This document shows positions 24,153-33,144 of a DNA stretch of 34,883 bases, one piece after another; the stretch's first letter is position 1, and each line of letters opens with the position of its first letter. The DNA lies in contig JADYZZ010000071.1 of the NCBI GenBank assembly GCA_020852865.1, positions 1-34,883 of the forward strand. The letters run 5' to 3'. Position numbers and translations under genes: made by a program. Below the pieces are notes generated by a model that ran no database searches, was not told the origin of the DNA, and was given only the letters and a program-made list of their open reading frames with translations. Origin of the DNA: Rubrivivax sp. (GTDB taxonomy: Bacteria; Pseudomonadota; Gammaproteobacteria; Burkholderiales; Burkholderiaceae_C).

Positions 24153-25123
24153 GTGAGCGTCTCCTCGGCGCTTGCGAGCGCCTCCAGCCCGGCGCGGCGG
24201 CGGGCGTAGCCGTCGACGAGCGCGCCCGGCAGCCCGAGCGTGGCCAGCTCGGCGAGCGCCGGGGCCAGGGCCGCGCCGCGATTGAGCACGGCGTCGAACA
24301 ATTGCACGACGCGTGCGAAGCCCTCGCTGCAGGGCGACAGGCGCAGGCGCTGCACGCCGGCCGCGCGCAGCGCGGTGCCCGCGGCGAGCAGGCAGTGCAG
24401 CGCCGCCGACTGCGTCTGGATGCCGTTGAGCACGAGGAAGGGCTGGCCCTCGGAGGTGTCCAGGCGCAGGCCGTCGGCGTCGTCGCGGCAGCGGAAGGCG
24501 CACTCGTCCTTCTTGAGCCGGTGGTGGCGCGCCGTGAAGCAGCGCGCCGAGAACGCCAGCGGCAGGCGCCCGAACGCGAAGACCTCGGTCTGCACCGCGC
24601 CGGCCGGGCCGGCGACGCGATCGTCCGGCGGGTTGACGCGCGCCACCGCGTCCAGCGCCAGCTCGACCGGCGGGACCCAGCACGCCGCGCCCAGCGGCGC
24701 GAGCTCGGCGAGCGCGGCGCGGCTGTAGACATTGACATGCGGGCCGATGACGAACGGCGGCCGCGGCCCCGTCTGCCGCGCCTGCACGAGTGCGGCCAGC
24801 GCGGTCGCGTCGCCGGCTTCGACCGCGAACTCGTCCTGGTCGGCCAGGCGGCGCACCGTGCGCACCTCGGCCTCGCCCATCACGAGCGCCTGCGTGGCCA
24901 GCACGACCTGCTTGCCGGCGCTGCGCAGATCGCGCGCCAGCGCCAGCCAGTCCTCGTGCTTGAATTCGTTGCGGCGCGAGCACACCGCCTCGCCGAGCAC
25001 CACGGTGTCGGCGGGGCTGTCGGCGACGGCGGCGTAGAACGCCAGCGTCTGCGTGCGCGGCCACCAGTACAGCAGCGGGCCGACGGTCAGGCCGAAGGCC
25101 GGGCTAGCGCCAGGGTCGGTCAT
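24149..25123 (-). CDS. ubiV: O2-independent ubiquinone hydroxylation protein UbiV (U32 peptidase-like)
   Basis: A 324-residue member of the U32 peptidase-like family, UbiV/YhbV, one half of the UbiUV complex that hydroxylates ubiquinone precursors in the absence of O2. Cysteines C48, C195, C208 and C212 match the four [4Fe-4S] ligands of the E. coli protein in spacing (13 and 4 for the last three). The motif LLYWWPRTQTLAFYAAVADSP near the N-terminus is typical. It overlaps the end of ubiU by 20 bases and the start of ubiT by 4. Confidence 0.93.
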   Translation of the reverse strand: MTDPGASPAFGLTVGPLLYWWPRTQTLAFYAAVADSPADTVVLGEAVCSRRNEFKHEDWLALARDLRSAGKQVVLATQALVMGEAEVRTVRRLADQDEFAVEAGDATALAALVQARQTGPRPPFVIGPHVNVYSRAALAELAPLGAACWVPPVELALDAVARVNPPDDRVAGPAGAVQTEVFAFGRLPLAFSARCFTARHHRLKKDECAFRCRDDADGLRLDTSEGQPFLVLNGIQTQSAALHCLLAAGTALRAAGVQRLRLSPCSEGFARVVQLFDAVLNRGAALAPALAELATLGLPGALVDGYARRRAGLEALASAEETLT

Positions 25124-26099
25124 AGGCCCCCAGGGTATGTTGCTGGCCTTCGGACCAGCGCGCCAGCTCGGCGGTCCAGCCCGGCTGCACCGACCAGCGC
25201 GTGCCGCTGCCGGCGGCGTCGATCGCCGCGCGCCACACCGCGGTGACCTCGGCTACGTAGCGGGCGCTCCTCTGGCGGCCCTCGATCTTGATCGCGGCGA
25301 TGCCGGCCTGCACCAGCTCGGGCAGGATGGCCAGCGTGTTCAGGCTGGTGGGCTCCTCGATGGCGTAGTCGCGCTCGCCGCCGACGACGAAGCGGCCCTT
25401 GCACAGTGTGGGGTAGCCGCGCGGCTCGTCGGGCGCGTAGCGGTCGATCAGCACGCCGCCCAGACGCGCGTCGACGCCCTGGGCGCCCTCGCTCCAGCGC
25501 ACCGCCGACGGCGGCGAGCACACGCCGGCGTTGTTGGGCGACTGGCCCGTCACGTACGACGACAGCGCGCAGCGCCCCTCGACCATCACGCACAGGCTGC
25601 CGAAGCCGAAGACCTCGATCTCGGCGCCGGTGTGGCCGATGAGATGGCGCACCTGCGAGAGCGTCAGCACGCGCGGCAGCACGGCGCGGCGGATGCCGTA
25701 GCGCTGGCGGTAGAACTCGATCGCATCGGCCGTCGTCGCCGAGGCCTGCACCGACAGGTGCAGCCGCAGCTCGGGGTGATGCGCGCGCGCATAGGCCATG
25801 ACGGCGACGTCGGCGACGATGAGCGCATCGGCACCCAGCGCCGCCGCGCGGTCGACCGCGCGCTCCCAGGGCGAGGCGTCGCGCGCGTCGGCGAAGGTGT
25901 TGAGCGCCATCAGCACTTCGCGCCCGCGCGCATGCGCATACCGCACGCCTTCGCGCACCTGCGCGTCGTCGAAGTTCAGTCCGGCGAAGTTGCGCGCGTT
26001 GGTGGCGTCCTTCAGGCCGAGGTAGACGGCGTCGGCGCCGGCGTCGACGGCCTCTTGCAGCGCGCGCAGCGAGCCGGCCGGGCAGACCAGTTGCGGCAC
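25104..26099 (-). CDS. ubiU: O2-independent ubiquinone hydroxylation protein UbiU (U32 peptidase-like)
   Basis: The partner of UbiV, 331 residues from the GTG at 26099, the same length as E. coli UbiU. The start region (PQLVCPAGSLRALQEAVDAG) aligns with the E. coli MELLCPAGN start, and the cluster cysteines C170, C177, C194 and C233 fall one residue off the E. coli ligands C169, C176, C193 and C232. Alternative starts are the GTG at 26126, which overlaps the DUF2249 stop, and the ATG at 26186, which adds a poly-Ala stretch that is really the other frame of the DUF2249 tail; neither is favoured by family length. No strong ribosome binding site helps the choice. The gene follows the DUF2249 gene directly and overlaps ubiV. 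Confidence 0.9.
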   Translation of the reverse strand: MPQLVCPAGSLRALQEAVDAGADAVYLGLKDATNARNFAGLNFDDAQVREGVRYAHARGREVLMALNTFADARDASPWERAVDRAAALGADALIVADVAVMAYARAHHPELRLHLSVQASATTADAIEFYRQRYGIRRAVLPRVLTLSQVRHLIGHTGAEIEVFGFGSLCVMVEGRCALSSYVTGQSPNNAGVCSPPSAVRWSEGAQGVDARLGGVLIDRYAPDEPRGYPTLCKGRFVVGGERDYAIEEPTSLNTLAILPELVQAGIAAIKIEGRQRSARYVAEVTAVWRAAIDAAGSGTRWSVQPGWTAELARWSEGQQHTLGAYDRPWR

Positions 26100-26118
26100 C
26101 CGGCGCGCCGGGTCGCGC

Positions 26119-26418
26119 TCAGCCACCGGAGCAACGGCAGCCGCCGCCGCTGCCGCCGCCGCAGTCGGAGGCGCCCGCTTCGGCACGGCGCGCGATGCGG
26201 ACGCGCCAGCGCTCGGGGCCGGACTCGAGGTAGCGCCAGTCGTACTGGCCCGGGCGCGTCTGGTCGAACTGGAAGAAGAGCGGAATCGGATCGTGGTCGT
26301 TCAGCAGCTCGAAGCTCTGGCCGGTGGCCAGCGCGTCGAAGGTGCCGAAGATCAGCGCATGGCGCTGCGGCGGCGGCACCGTGCGCACGTCGATCGTCTG
26401 GGGGGTGGAGGTCATCAT
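26119..26418 (-). CDS. DUF2249 domain protein with Cys/Gly-rich tail
   Basis: A 99-residue DUF2249 protein: IDVRTVPPPQRHALIFGTFDAL (residues 9-30, given here in part as DVRTVPPPQRH), LLNDHDPIPLFFQFDQTRPGQYDW and a RWRVRIARR strand. After the domain comes a short tail with C86, C94 and C96 among glycines (DCGGGSGGGCRCSGG), which could bind a metal or form a reactive thiol site. The start is the first of two adjacent ATGs (26418), with AAGGA 6 bases upstream. It is the first gene of the ubiUVT operon, and a strong FNR-like box with a -10-like hexamer precedes it. A second DUF2249 gene without this tail lies at 6871-7155. The role is unknown; the operon suggests a link to anaerobic quinone or nitrogen-oxide respiration. 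Confidence 0.82.
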   Translation of the reverse strand: MMTSTPQTIDVRTVPPPQRHALIFGTFDALATGQSFELLNDHDPIPLFFQFDQTRPGQYDWRYLESGPERWRVRIARRAEAGASDCGGGSGGGCRCSGG

Positions 26419-26484
26419 GCAATCCTTGCAGCGGACCGCGGGCCGGCGGCCACTTCGTCGGGGGCCGGCCGCGGCCAAACAAGT

Positions 26485-26490
26485 AGGCTA
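26485..26490 (-). promoter_or_regulatory. Candidate -10 hexamer for the DUF2249-ubiUVT operon
   Basis: TAGCCT on the minus strand (3/6 match to the -10 consensus) begins 29.5 bases from the centre of the FNR-like box, giving a start point near 26478 and an untranslated leader of about 60 bases. At a class II FNR-dependent promoter no -35 element is needed, and none is seen. Confidence 0.35.
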
Positions 26491-26512
26491 GGAGCCGCGG
26501 CATCGCGCGGCC

Positions 26513-26526
26513 TTGACTCGCATCAA
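26513..26526 (-). promoter_or_regulatory. FNR/ANR/DNR-type box
   Basis: TTGACTCGCATCAA matches TTGAT-N4-ATCAA at 9 of 10 positions, and is the best such site found. Its centre (26519.5) is 41.5 bases from the start point implied by the TAGCCT hexamer at 26490-26485, the classical position for activation of the minus-strand DUF2249-ubiUVT operon. It lies 190 bases from ctaA, where it might also repress. The rest of the gap 26419-26716 is GC-rich, with only a weak -10-like CAGAAT at 26599-26604 before ctaA. Confidence 0.65.
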
Positions 26527-26716
26527 GATTATCCCCCGCCGATCCGTGTGCCGGTCCGGAGCAGCGGCCGTGCCCGTCGGGCCCCTTGGGCGCTCCGGCA
26601 GAATCGCCACGGGGCGCGTCCGGGCGTGTCCGCGCTGCCTCGGGTGGCCGCTGGCCGCGCCCCGAAGGGGCATCACGCCACCGCCCCCGGGATCACCTCG
26701 AGAGCGCGTACGGACG

Positions 26717-27880
26717 ATGAATCAAGCTCAATCCCTGGTCGACTTCGCGCCGCTGGCGCGCATGGCGCTGCTGGCGCTGGTGATCGCGCTGCTGCCGCTG
26801 GCCTGGGTCTGGCTGCGCCAGCGCGGCGGCGAGGGCCGGCGGCGGCTGGCGGCGTTGACGGCGCTCACGCTCTTTCTCACCTTCGACTTGATCGCCTTCG
26901 GCGCCTTCACGCGGCTCACCGACTCCGGCCTGGGCTGCCCCGACTGGCCCGGCTGCTACGGCGAGGCCAGCCCCCTTGGCGCGCACGCCGACATCCACGC
27001 CGCGCAGACGGCGATGCCGAGCGGCCCGGTCACCTTCACCAAGGCCTGGATCGAGATGATCCACCGCTACGTCGCGATGACGGTGGGCGTGCTGATTCTC
27101 GTGATGGCGGCCTTCGCCTGGCGCGAGCGTCGGCGCGCACGCGCCGCGCTGCCCTTTTCGCCCTGGTGGCCGACGGCGACGCTGGCCTGGGTCATCGTGC
27201 AGGGGCTGTTCGGCAAGTACACGGTGACGCTCAAGCTCTATCCGGCCGTCGTCACGCTGCATCTGCTGGGCGGGCTGGTGCTGCTGGTGATGCTGGCCGC
27301 ACAGCATGAGGCCTTCGCGCGCCGTCCGCTGGCGCTTGCGCCTTCGCTGCGGCGCGCTGCGTTCGCGGTCGCTGCGCTCCTGCTGGTGCAGATCGCGCTG
27401 GGCGGCTGGGTCAGCACGAACTACGCGGTGCTGGCCTGCACGGGCTTTCCGAGCTGCAACGGCCAATGGTGGCCGGCGATGGAATTCGCCGAAGCCTTCA
27501 GCCCGCTGCGCCACCTCGGGCAGACCGGCAGCGGCACGCTGCTCGGACTGGAGTCGCTGGTCGGCATCCACATGGTGCATCGCATGATGGCGGTCGCGGC
27601 GGCCGGCGCGCTCTTGTGGCTCGCCTGGCGGCTCGGCCGCAGCGATGCGCGCGCCGTGCGGCGCTTCGGCCTGGGCCTGGCGCTGCTGACGCTGCTGCAG
27701 CTTGCGACGGGCCTGTCCAACGTCGTGCTGAGCTGGCCGCTCGTCGCCGCGCTGGCGCACACCGCGGGCGCGGCGGCGCTGGTGCTGCTGCTGGCGATGC
27801 TGCTGGCGCGCAGCGGCCTGGCGCTGCACGCGCCGGCGCGCGCCGACGCGCTCAGGCCGGCCCGCGCAGCAGCGCCATGA
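26717..27880 (+). CDS. ctaA: Heme A synthase (COX15/CtaA family)
   Basis: A 387-residue membrane protein with about eight spans that converts heme O to heme A for aa3-type cytochrome oxidase. Family motifs are clear: FGAFTRLTDSGLGCPDWPGCYG near residue 60, IEMIHRYVAMTVG with the heme-ligating His, TLHLLGGL, the second-half copy LVQIALGGWVSTNYAVLACTGFP, HMVHRMMAV and ALAHTAGAAAL. The start ATG at 26717 places the first span correctly; earlier frames to 26513 would begin at a rare codon inside the regulatory region. The gene indicates aerobic respiration, hence a facultative organism. It is convergent with the helicase gene and overlaps it by 29 bases. No ctaB or oxidase genes adjoin it. Confidence 0.92.
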   Translation: MNQAQSLVDFAPLARMALLALVIALLPLAWVWLRQRGGEGRRRLAALTALTLFLTFDLIAFGAFTRLTDSGLGCPDWPGCYGEASPLGAHADIHAAQTAMPSGPVTFTKAWIEMIHRYVAMTVGVLILVMAAFAWRERRRARAALPFSPWWPTATLAWVIVQGLFGKYTVTLKLYPAVVTLHLLGGLVLLVMLAAQHEAFARRPLALAPSLRRAAFAVAALLLVQIALGGWVSTNYAVLACTGFPSCNGQWWPAMEFAEAFSPLRHLGQTGSGTLLGLESLVGIHMVHRMMAVAAAGALLWLAWRLGRSDARAVRRFGLGLALLTLLQLATGLSNVVLSWPLVAALAHTAGAAALVLLLAMLLARSGLALHAPARADALRPARAAAP

Positions 27881-29921
27881 GGTCGACCGGCGGCGCGCCA
27901 TCCTCGGCATCCTGCGGGGCGGCTGGCGCTGCGGCTGGCGCTGCGGTTGCAGGCGCGCAGGAGTCGAGGTCGAAGTGCTCGAGCACGGCCGGCGTCAGGA
28001 AGCGCGAGGGCAGCGCGTAGACATGGCGGTCGCCCCAGCCGCGCTGCTGGGTGACGAAGAAGCGCTGCGGCGCCCACAGCGTGAGCTGGTCGCGCGCGCG
28101 CGTCATCGCCACGTACAGCAGCCGGCGCTCCTCTTCGAGCTCGGCAGCGCTGCCGGCGGCCAGGTCGGCCGGCAGGCAGCCGTCGACGACGTTGAGCAGG
28201 TGCACCGCGCTCCACTCCTGGCCCTTGGCCGAGTGGATCGTCGACAGGATCAGGTAGTCCTCGTCGTGCAGCGGCGCGCCGGCTTCGTCGCTGCTCGCCG
28301 CCGGCGGGTCGAGCGCCAGCTCGGTGACGAAGCGTTCGCGGCCGGCGTGCGCGGAGGCCAGCGCGAGCAGCTGCTGCAGATCGGCCCAGCGCAGGCGCGC
28401 GTCGGCATGCAGGCGCTCGAGGTGCGGGCGGTACCAGTCGAGCACCGCCTGCAGCTCGCCCGGCCAGCCGAGCGCGCCGCCGCGCAGCGCGTCGAGCAGC
28501 GCGTCGAGCGCGCGCCAGCCGGCGGCGGCCGCACGCGGCGGCTGAAAGCGCGCACGCTCGCCGCCGCCGTCGAGCAAGCGCCTGGCCGCCGCCGGGCCCA
28601 TGCCGGGCACGAGGCGCGCCGCGCGCCAGGCGGCGAGCGCGGCGCTGGGGTTGTCGGCCCAGCGCAGCACCGCCAGCACGTCCTTGACATGCGCCGATTC
28701 GAAGAAACGCAGTCCGCCGTACTTGACGAACGGGATGCGCCGGCGCAGCAGCTCGTACTCGAGCGCGGCGGCGTGCGGCGCGCTGCGAAATAGCACCGCC
28801 TGGCGGCGCAGGGCGAGGCCCGTCTCGCGCGCGGCGAGTACGGCCTCGGCCACGCCGGCGGCCTGCGTCGCCTCGTCGGCTGCAGTCGCGAGCCGCGGGC
28901 GCAGGCCGTCGGCCCGCCGGCTCCAGAGCTGCTTGGCGAAGCCTTCCGCCGCGTCGGCCATCAGCGCATTGCTCGCCGCCAGGATGGCCGGCGTCGAGCG
29001 GTAGTTGCGCTCGAGCCGGAGCACGCGCGCCGGCGGCTTGCAGCGCCCGGCGAAGCCGAGGATGTGCTCGACGCTGGCGCCGCGGAAGGCGTAGATCGCC
29101 TGCGCGTCGTCGCCCACCGCCGTGATGCCGGCTCCGCCCGCCGTGAGCGCGTGCACGAGATCGGCCTGCAGGCGGTTGACGTCCTGCAGTTCGTCGACCA
29201 GCACATGCGCGAAGCGCGCCCGGATGCGCGCGGCCGGCGCCGGCGTGCGCATCAGGTGCCACCAGGCCAGCAGCAGGTCGTCGTAGTCGAGCGCGTGCTG
29301 CGTGCGCTTGGCCGCGCCGTAGGCCTCGAACAGGCGCGCCAGATCGGCCTCGCGCTCGGCGCACCAGGGCCAGGCCCGGGCCAGCAGATCGGCCAGCGGC
29401 CGCTGCGTGTTGACCTGGCGCGAGTGGATCGCCAGGCAGGTGGCGGCCAGCGGGAAGCGCCGGTCGCCCTCGGCCAGGCCGGCGCGCTGGCGCGCGATGC
29501 CCATCAGGTCCTCGGCGTCGCCGCGGTCGAGCACGGTGAAGCCGTTCGCCAGACCGATGAATGGCGCCTCCTCGCGCAGCACACGCGCGGCCACCGCGTG
29601 GAAGGTGCCGCACCAGGGCAGCGCGGGCGGCGGCAGGTGCGCGGGCGCGCCCAGGTCTTCCAGCAGCAGCCGCCCGACGCGGCGCTCCATTTCCTGCGCC
29701 GCGCGGCGCGAGAAGGTCACGAGCAGGATGCGCCGCAGCTCGACGCCGCTGCGCACCAGCCAGGCCACGCGCGCGGCCAGCATCGCCGTCTTGCCGGTGC
29801 CGGCGCCGGCCACGACGAGCAGCGGCCCGGCGGCCGGGTCGTGCGCGACCGCGGCGCGCTGCTCGGCGTTGAGCTCGAGCGCAGGTGCGCGGTGGATTGC
29901 GGACGATCGTGGCGTGGACAT
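27852..29921 (-). CDS. UvrD/Rep family ATP-dependent DNA helicase
   Basis: A 689-residue superfamily 1A 3'-5' DNA helicase. Motifs in order are: Q-motif LNAEQRAAV, Walker A AGAGTGKT, Ia TFSRRAAQEM, Walker B VDELQDVN, III GDDAQAIYAFRGA, IV LERNYRST, V TIHSAKGQEWSAVHLLNVVDG and VI LLYVAMTRARDQL. It resembles UvrD/Rep/PcrA but is shorter, ending in an Ala/Pro linker and a short tail, with no nuclease domain. The start is the ATG at 29921, which lacks a strong ribosome binding site; an ATG at 29978 would add 19 residues. A minus-strand TATTCT (30022-30017) is a possible -10. It is not obviously connected to the catabolic genes. A general repair or replication role is assumed from the family. Confidence 0.92.
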   Translation of the reverse strand: MSTPRSSAIHRAPALELNAEQRAAVAHDPAAGPLLVVAGAGTGKTAMLAARVAWLVRSGVELRRILLVTFSRRAAQEMERRVGRLLLEDLGAPAHLPPPALPWCGTFHAVAARVLREEAPFIGLANGFTVLDRGDAEDLMGIARQRAGLAEGDRRFPLAATCLAIHSRQVNTQRPLADLLARAWPWCAEREADLARLFEAYGAAKRTQHALDYDDLLLAWWHLMRTPAPAARIRARFAHVLVDELQDVNRLQADLVHALTAGGAGITAVGDDAQAIYAFRGASVEHILGFAGRCKPPARVLRLERNYRSTPAILAASNALMADAAEGFAKQLWSRRADGLRPRLATAADEATQAAGVAEAVLAARETGLALRRQAVLFRSAPHAAALEYELLRRRIPFVKYGGLRFFESAHVKDVLAVLRWADNPSAALAAWRAARLVPGMGPAAARRLLDGGGERARFQPPRAAAAGWRALDALLDALRGGALGWPGELQAVLDWYRPHLERLHADARLRWADLQQLLALASAHAGRERFVTELALDPPAASSDEAGAPLHDEDYLILSTIHSAKGQEWSAVHLLNVVDGCLPADLAAGSAAELEEERRLLYVAMTRARDQLTLWAPQRFFVTQQRGWGDRHVYALPSRFLTPAVLEHFDLDSCAPATAAPAAAPAAPQDAEDGAPPVDLMALLRGPA

Positions 29922-30090
29922 GCGGGGTAGGGCACTGGGCTGGCGCGCGGCCGGGCGTTCGGCTGCGGCGTTCGGCATCGGCGCCCGCGCGGCGCCGGCG
30001 ATGCCGCACAGGGCGCAGAATAGCCGCGCCGACGCCGAACCGGCGCCGGACGCGACGGCCGGCATTCGCGCACACGAGCAAGGAGCCCAG
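29922..30090. other. Gene-poor gap between divergent helicase and crotonase operon
   Basis: The gap from 29922 to the crotonase start at 30240 is 318 bases. Its first half (29922-30090) is GC-rich with short palindromic runs such as GGCGCC and a weak minus-strand -10-like TATTCT at 30022-30017. No conserved coding signal is seen. The second half contains the small ORF listed separately. Confidence 0.4.
30080..30085 (+). promoter_or_regulatory. Strong ribosome binding site before a small ORF
   Basis: AAGGAG lies 5 bases before the ATG at 30091. It is better than the site in front of the crotonase GTG and implies that translation of this operon enters through the small ORF. Confidence 0.45.
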
Positions 30091-30243
30091 ATGGCGCACA
30101 GGCGAGATGGCGTTGGCGTGCGCTCGGGCACGTCGCATCGCTGGCCGGATCCCGGCCGGCGCCCCGACGTCGGTGCCCGGGCGGGTCGGCCACGCCGCCG
30201 CCGCGCTGCCGCGCTGCGACCTCGCGCGCGAGGCATGACGTGA
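30091..30243 (+). CDS. Possible 50-residue Arg-rich leader ORF
   Basis: A 50-codon frame starts at an ATG with AAGGAG 5 bases upstream and ends in a TGA that overlaps the GTG start of the crotonase gene (GTGA). The product is rich in Arg, Gly and Ala (MAHRRDGVGVRSGTSHRWPD at its start) and resembles no family I know. Its value may be in coupling translation into the crotonase gene rather than in the peptide. In such GC-rich DNA an open frame of this length is common by chance; only the ribosome site and the exact overlap argue for it. A frameshifted true N-terminus of the crotonase is a less likely alternative, because the crotonase already has a normal start. Confidence 0.35.
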   Translation: MAHRRDGVGVRSGTSHRWPDPGRRPDVGARAGRPRRRRAAALRPRARGMT

Positions 30244-31082
30244 CGACCCGGCTCGAGCCGTCGCGCCGCGACGGCATCGACTGCGCGCGCCACGACGGCG
30301 TGGCGGTGATCGCCTTCGACCGCCCCGAGCGGCGCAACGCGCTGGACCTGCCGATGCGCAGCGAATTCGCGCGCGTCGTCGCCAGCGCCATTGCCGACGA
30401 CGACATCCGCGCCATCGTGCTCACCGGCCGCGGCGGCCACTTCTGCGCCGGCGGCGACATCGGCTCGATGCGCTCGGCCACGGGCCTGACGGCCGAGGCG
30501 GGGCGCAAGCGCATGCGCGCCGTGCTGGACACCGTGTCCGCGCTCTACACCTGCGACAAGCCGGTGCTGGCGGCGGTGGAGGGAGCGGCCTTCGGCGCCG
30601 GCTTCGCACTCGCGCTGCTGGCCGACTTCGTCGTCGCCGCGCAGGGGGCGCGCTTTTGCATGTCGTTCGCGCGCGTCGGCCTGGTGCCCGACAGCGGCGC
30701 GCTCTACACGCTGCCGCGCATCGTCGGCGTGCAGCGCGCCAAGGAGCTGATGCTGAGCGCGCGCGAGCTCGACGCGCAGGAGGCGCTGGCGCTGGGCATC
30801 GCGCTCGAGGTCAGCGCCGAGGGCGGAGCGCTCGAGCGCACGCTCGAGCTGGCGCGCAGCCTCGCGCAGGCCTCGCCGGTGGCCGTGGCGATGACGAAGA
30901 CGGCCCTCAACTGCAGCCTGTCGTCCGATCTGCGTGCGATGGTCGAGCTCGAGGCCAACGCCCAGGGCGTGGCGTTCGCCAGCGCCTACCACCGCGAGGC
31001 CGTCGAGCGCTTCCTGGCCAGGCAGCCGCCGCGCTTCCAGTGGCCGGCGGCCGGCGCCGAGCGCGCGGAGGGCGCGACGTGA
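30240..31082 (+). CDS. Enoyl-CoA hydratase/isomerase (PaaG-like crotonase)
   Basis: A 280-residue crotonase. The oxyanion-hole segments are GHFCAGGDIGSM (residues 67-77) and EGAAFGAGFALAL (114-126). In place of the second catalytic Glu it has the FARVGLVPDSG motif with D151, as in PaaG-type isomerases and related ring-modifying crotonases, so hydration is not certain and isomerisation of an enoyl-CoA is equally possible. It starts at the GTG at 30240 that overlaps the small upstream ORF, and its stop overlaps the CoA-transferase gene (GTGA). It is the first recognised enzyme of a four-gene overlapping operon. Confidence 0.88.
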   Translation: MTTRLEPSRRDGIDCARHDGVAVIAFDRPERRNALDLPMRSEFARVVASAIADDDIRAIVLTGRGGHFCAGGDIGSMRSATGLTAEAGRKRMRAVLDTVSALYTCDKPVLAAVEGAAFGAGFALALLADFVVAAQGARFCMSFARVGLVPDSGALYTLPRIVGVQRAKELMLSARELDAQEALALGIALEVSAEGGALERTLELARSLAQASPVAVAMTKTALNCSLSSDLRAMVELEANAQGVAFASAYHREAVERFLARQPPRFQWPAAGAERAEGAT

Positions 31083-32352
31083 GCGCGGCGGCGGCGGCAG
31101 GCGCCGGCGACGGCGGCCCTGCCTTGCAGGGCGTACGCGTGCTCGACCTGACGACGGTGTTCATGGGCCCGCTGTGCACGCAGCTGCTGGCCGACCTGGG
31201 CGCCGACGTGATCAAGATCGAGGCCCCGCAGGGCGACTCGACGCGCGCGATCGGGCCCTGCGGCGAAATCGGCCTGGGGCCGCTCTTCCTCGGGCTCAAC
31301 CGCAGCAAGCGCAGCGTCGTCATCGACCTGAAGAAGCCGGCCGGCGCAGACGCACTGCTGCGGCTGGCCGGCCGGGCCGACGTGCTCGCCACCAACGTGC
31401 GCCCGGCGGCCATGCGGCGCCTGGGGCTCGGCTACGAGCGCCTCGCGGCATCGAACCCGCGCCTGGTCTACGCCAGCATGGTCGGCTTCTCGCAGCGCGG
31501 ACCCTACGCCGCCAAGGCGGCGTTCGACGACATGATCCAGGCCGCCACCGGACTGGCTGCTGCCGTCGGCCAGGGCGCGGGCGGCGAGCCGCGCTACCTA
31601 CCGATCACCGTCGCCGATCGTTCGGTGGGTCTGTATGCCTTCGGCGTCATCTGCGCGGCGCTGCTGGCGCGCCAGCGCACCGGCGTCGGCCAGAGCGTCG
31701 AGATCCCGATGTTCGAGACCATGATCCCGTACGTGCTGGGCGACCACCTCTATGGCCGCACCTTCGTGCCGGCCAAGGGGGACTTCGGCTACCCCCGCCT
31801 GATGACGCCCAACCGGCGCCCCTACAAGACCCGCGACGGCTATGTCTGCTGTCTCATCTACACCGACCGCCACTGGCAGATCTTCCTCGAAGCGGTCGGC
31901 AAGCGCGAGTTGCTGAAGACGGATGCGCGCCTGGCGAACATCCGCACGCGCACGCAGGCGATCGACGAGCTGTACCAGCTCGTGGCCGACGAGCTGTGCC
32001 AGCGCAGCACGGCGGAGTGGACGCGGCTGCTGCCCGAGTCCGAGATCCCGATCTTCCCGATGCACACCTTCGACAGCCTGCTCGGCGACGAGCACCTCGC
32101 CGCCACCGGCTTCCTGCGCCACGCCGTGCATCCGGTGGTGGGCGAGATCATCGAGACCGCGGTGCCGAGCGAATGGTCGGGCACCCCGCCCGCGCCCGCG
32201 ACGCCGGTGCCGCTGCTCGGGCAGCACACGCTGGAGGTGCTCGGCGAGGCGGGTTTCTCGGCCGCCGAGATCGATGCCTTGCTCGCCGCCGGCGCCGTGC
32301 GCGGCGCCGCCGCCCCGCCCGCACCGAATCAGACCCCGAAGGAGACCCCAGC

Positions 32353-32356
<4 letters not shown>
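31079..32356 (+). CDS. Class III CoA-transferase (CaiB/BaiF family)
   Basis: A 425-residue family III CoA-transferase, which moves CoA between carboxylic acids through an aspartyl-CoA mixed anhydride. The N-terminal signature GVRVLDLTTVFMGPLCTQLLADLGADVIKIE, the LNRSKRSVVIDLKKPAG stretch and the catalytic Asp region AAFDDMIQAATGL (D150 the likely nucleophile) are all present. The start is the GTG in the GTGA overlap with the preceding crotonase; the Ala-rich N-terminus and Pro-rich C-terminus are not part of the fold. It probably activates the substrate of this operon as its CoA ester or recycles CoA from the product; the acid is unknown. Its stop overlaps the second crotonase (GTGA). Confidence 0.92.

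Positions 32357-33140
<784 letters not shown>

Positions 33141-33144
<4 letters not shown>

Noticed and set aside
26100..26186. Longer ubiU start at the ATG at 26186
   Set aside because: It adds a poly-Ala stretch that is the second frame of the DUF2249 tail, and makes the protein longer than the family.
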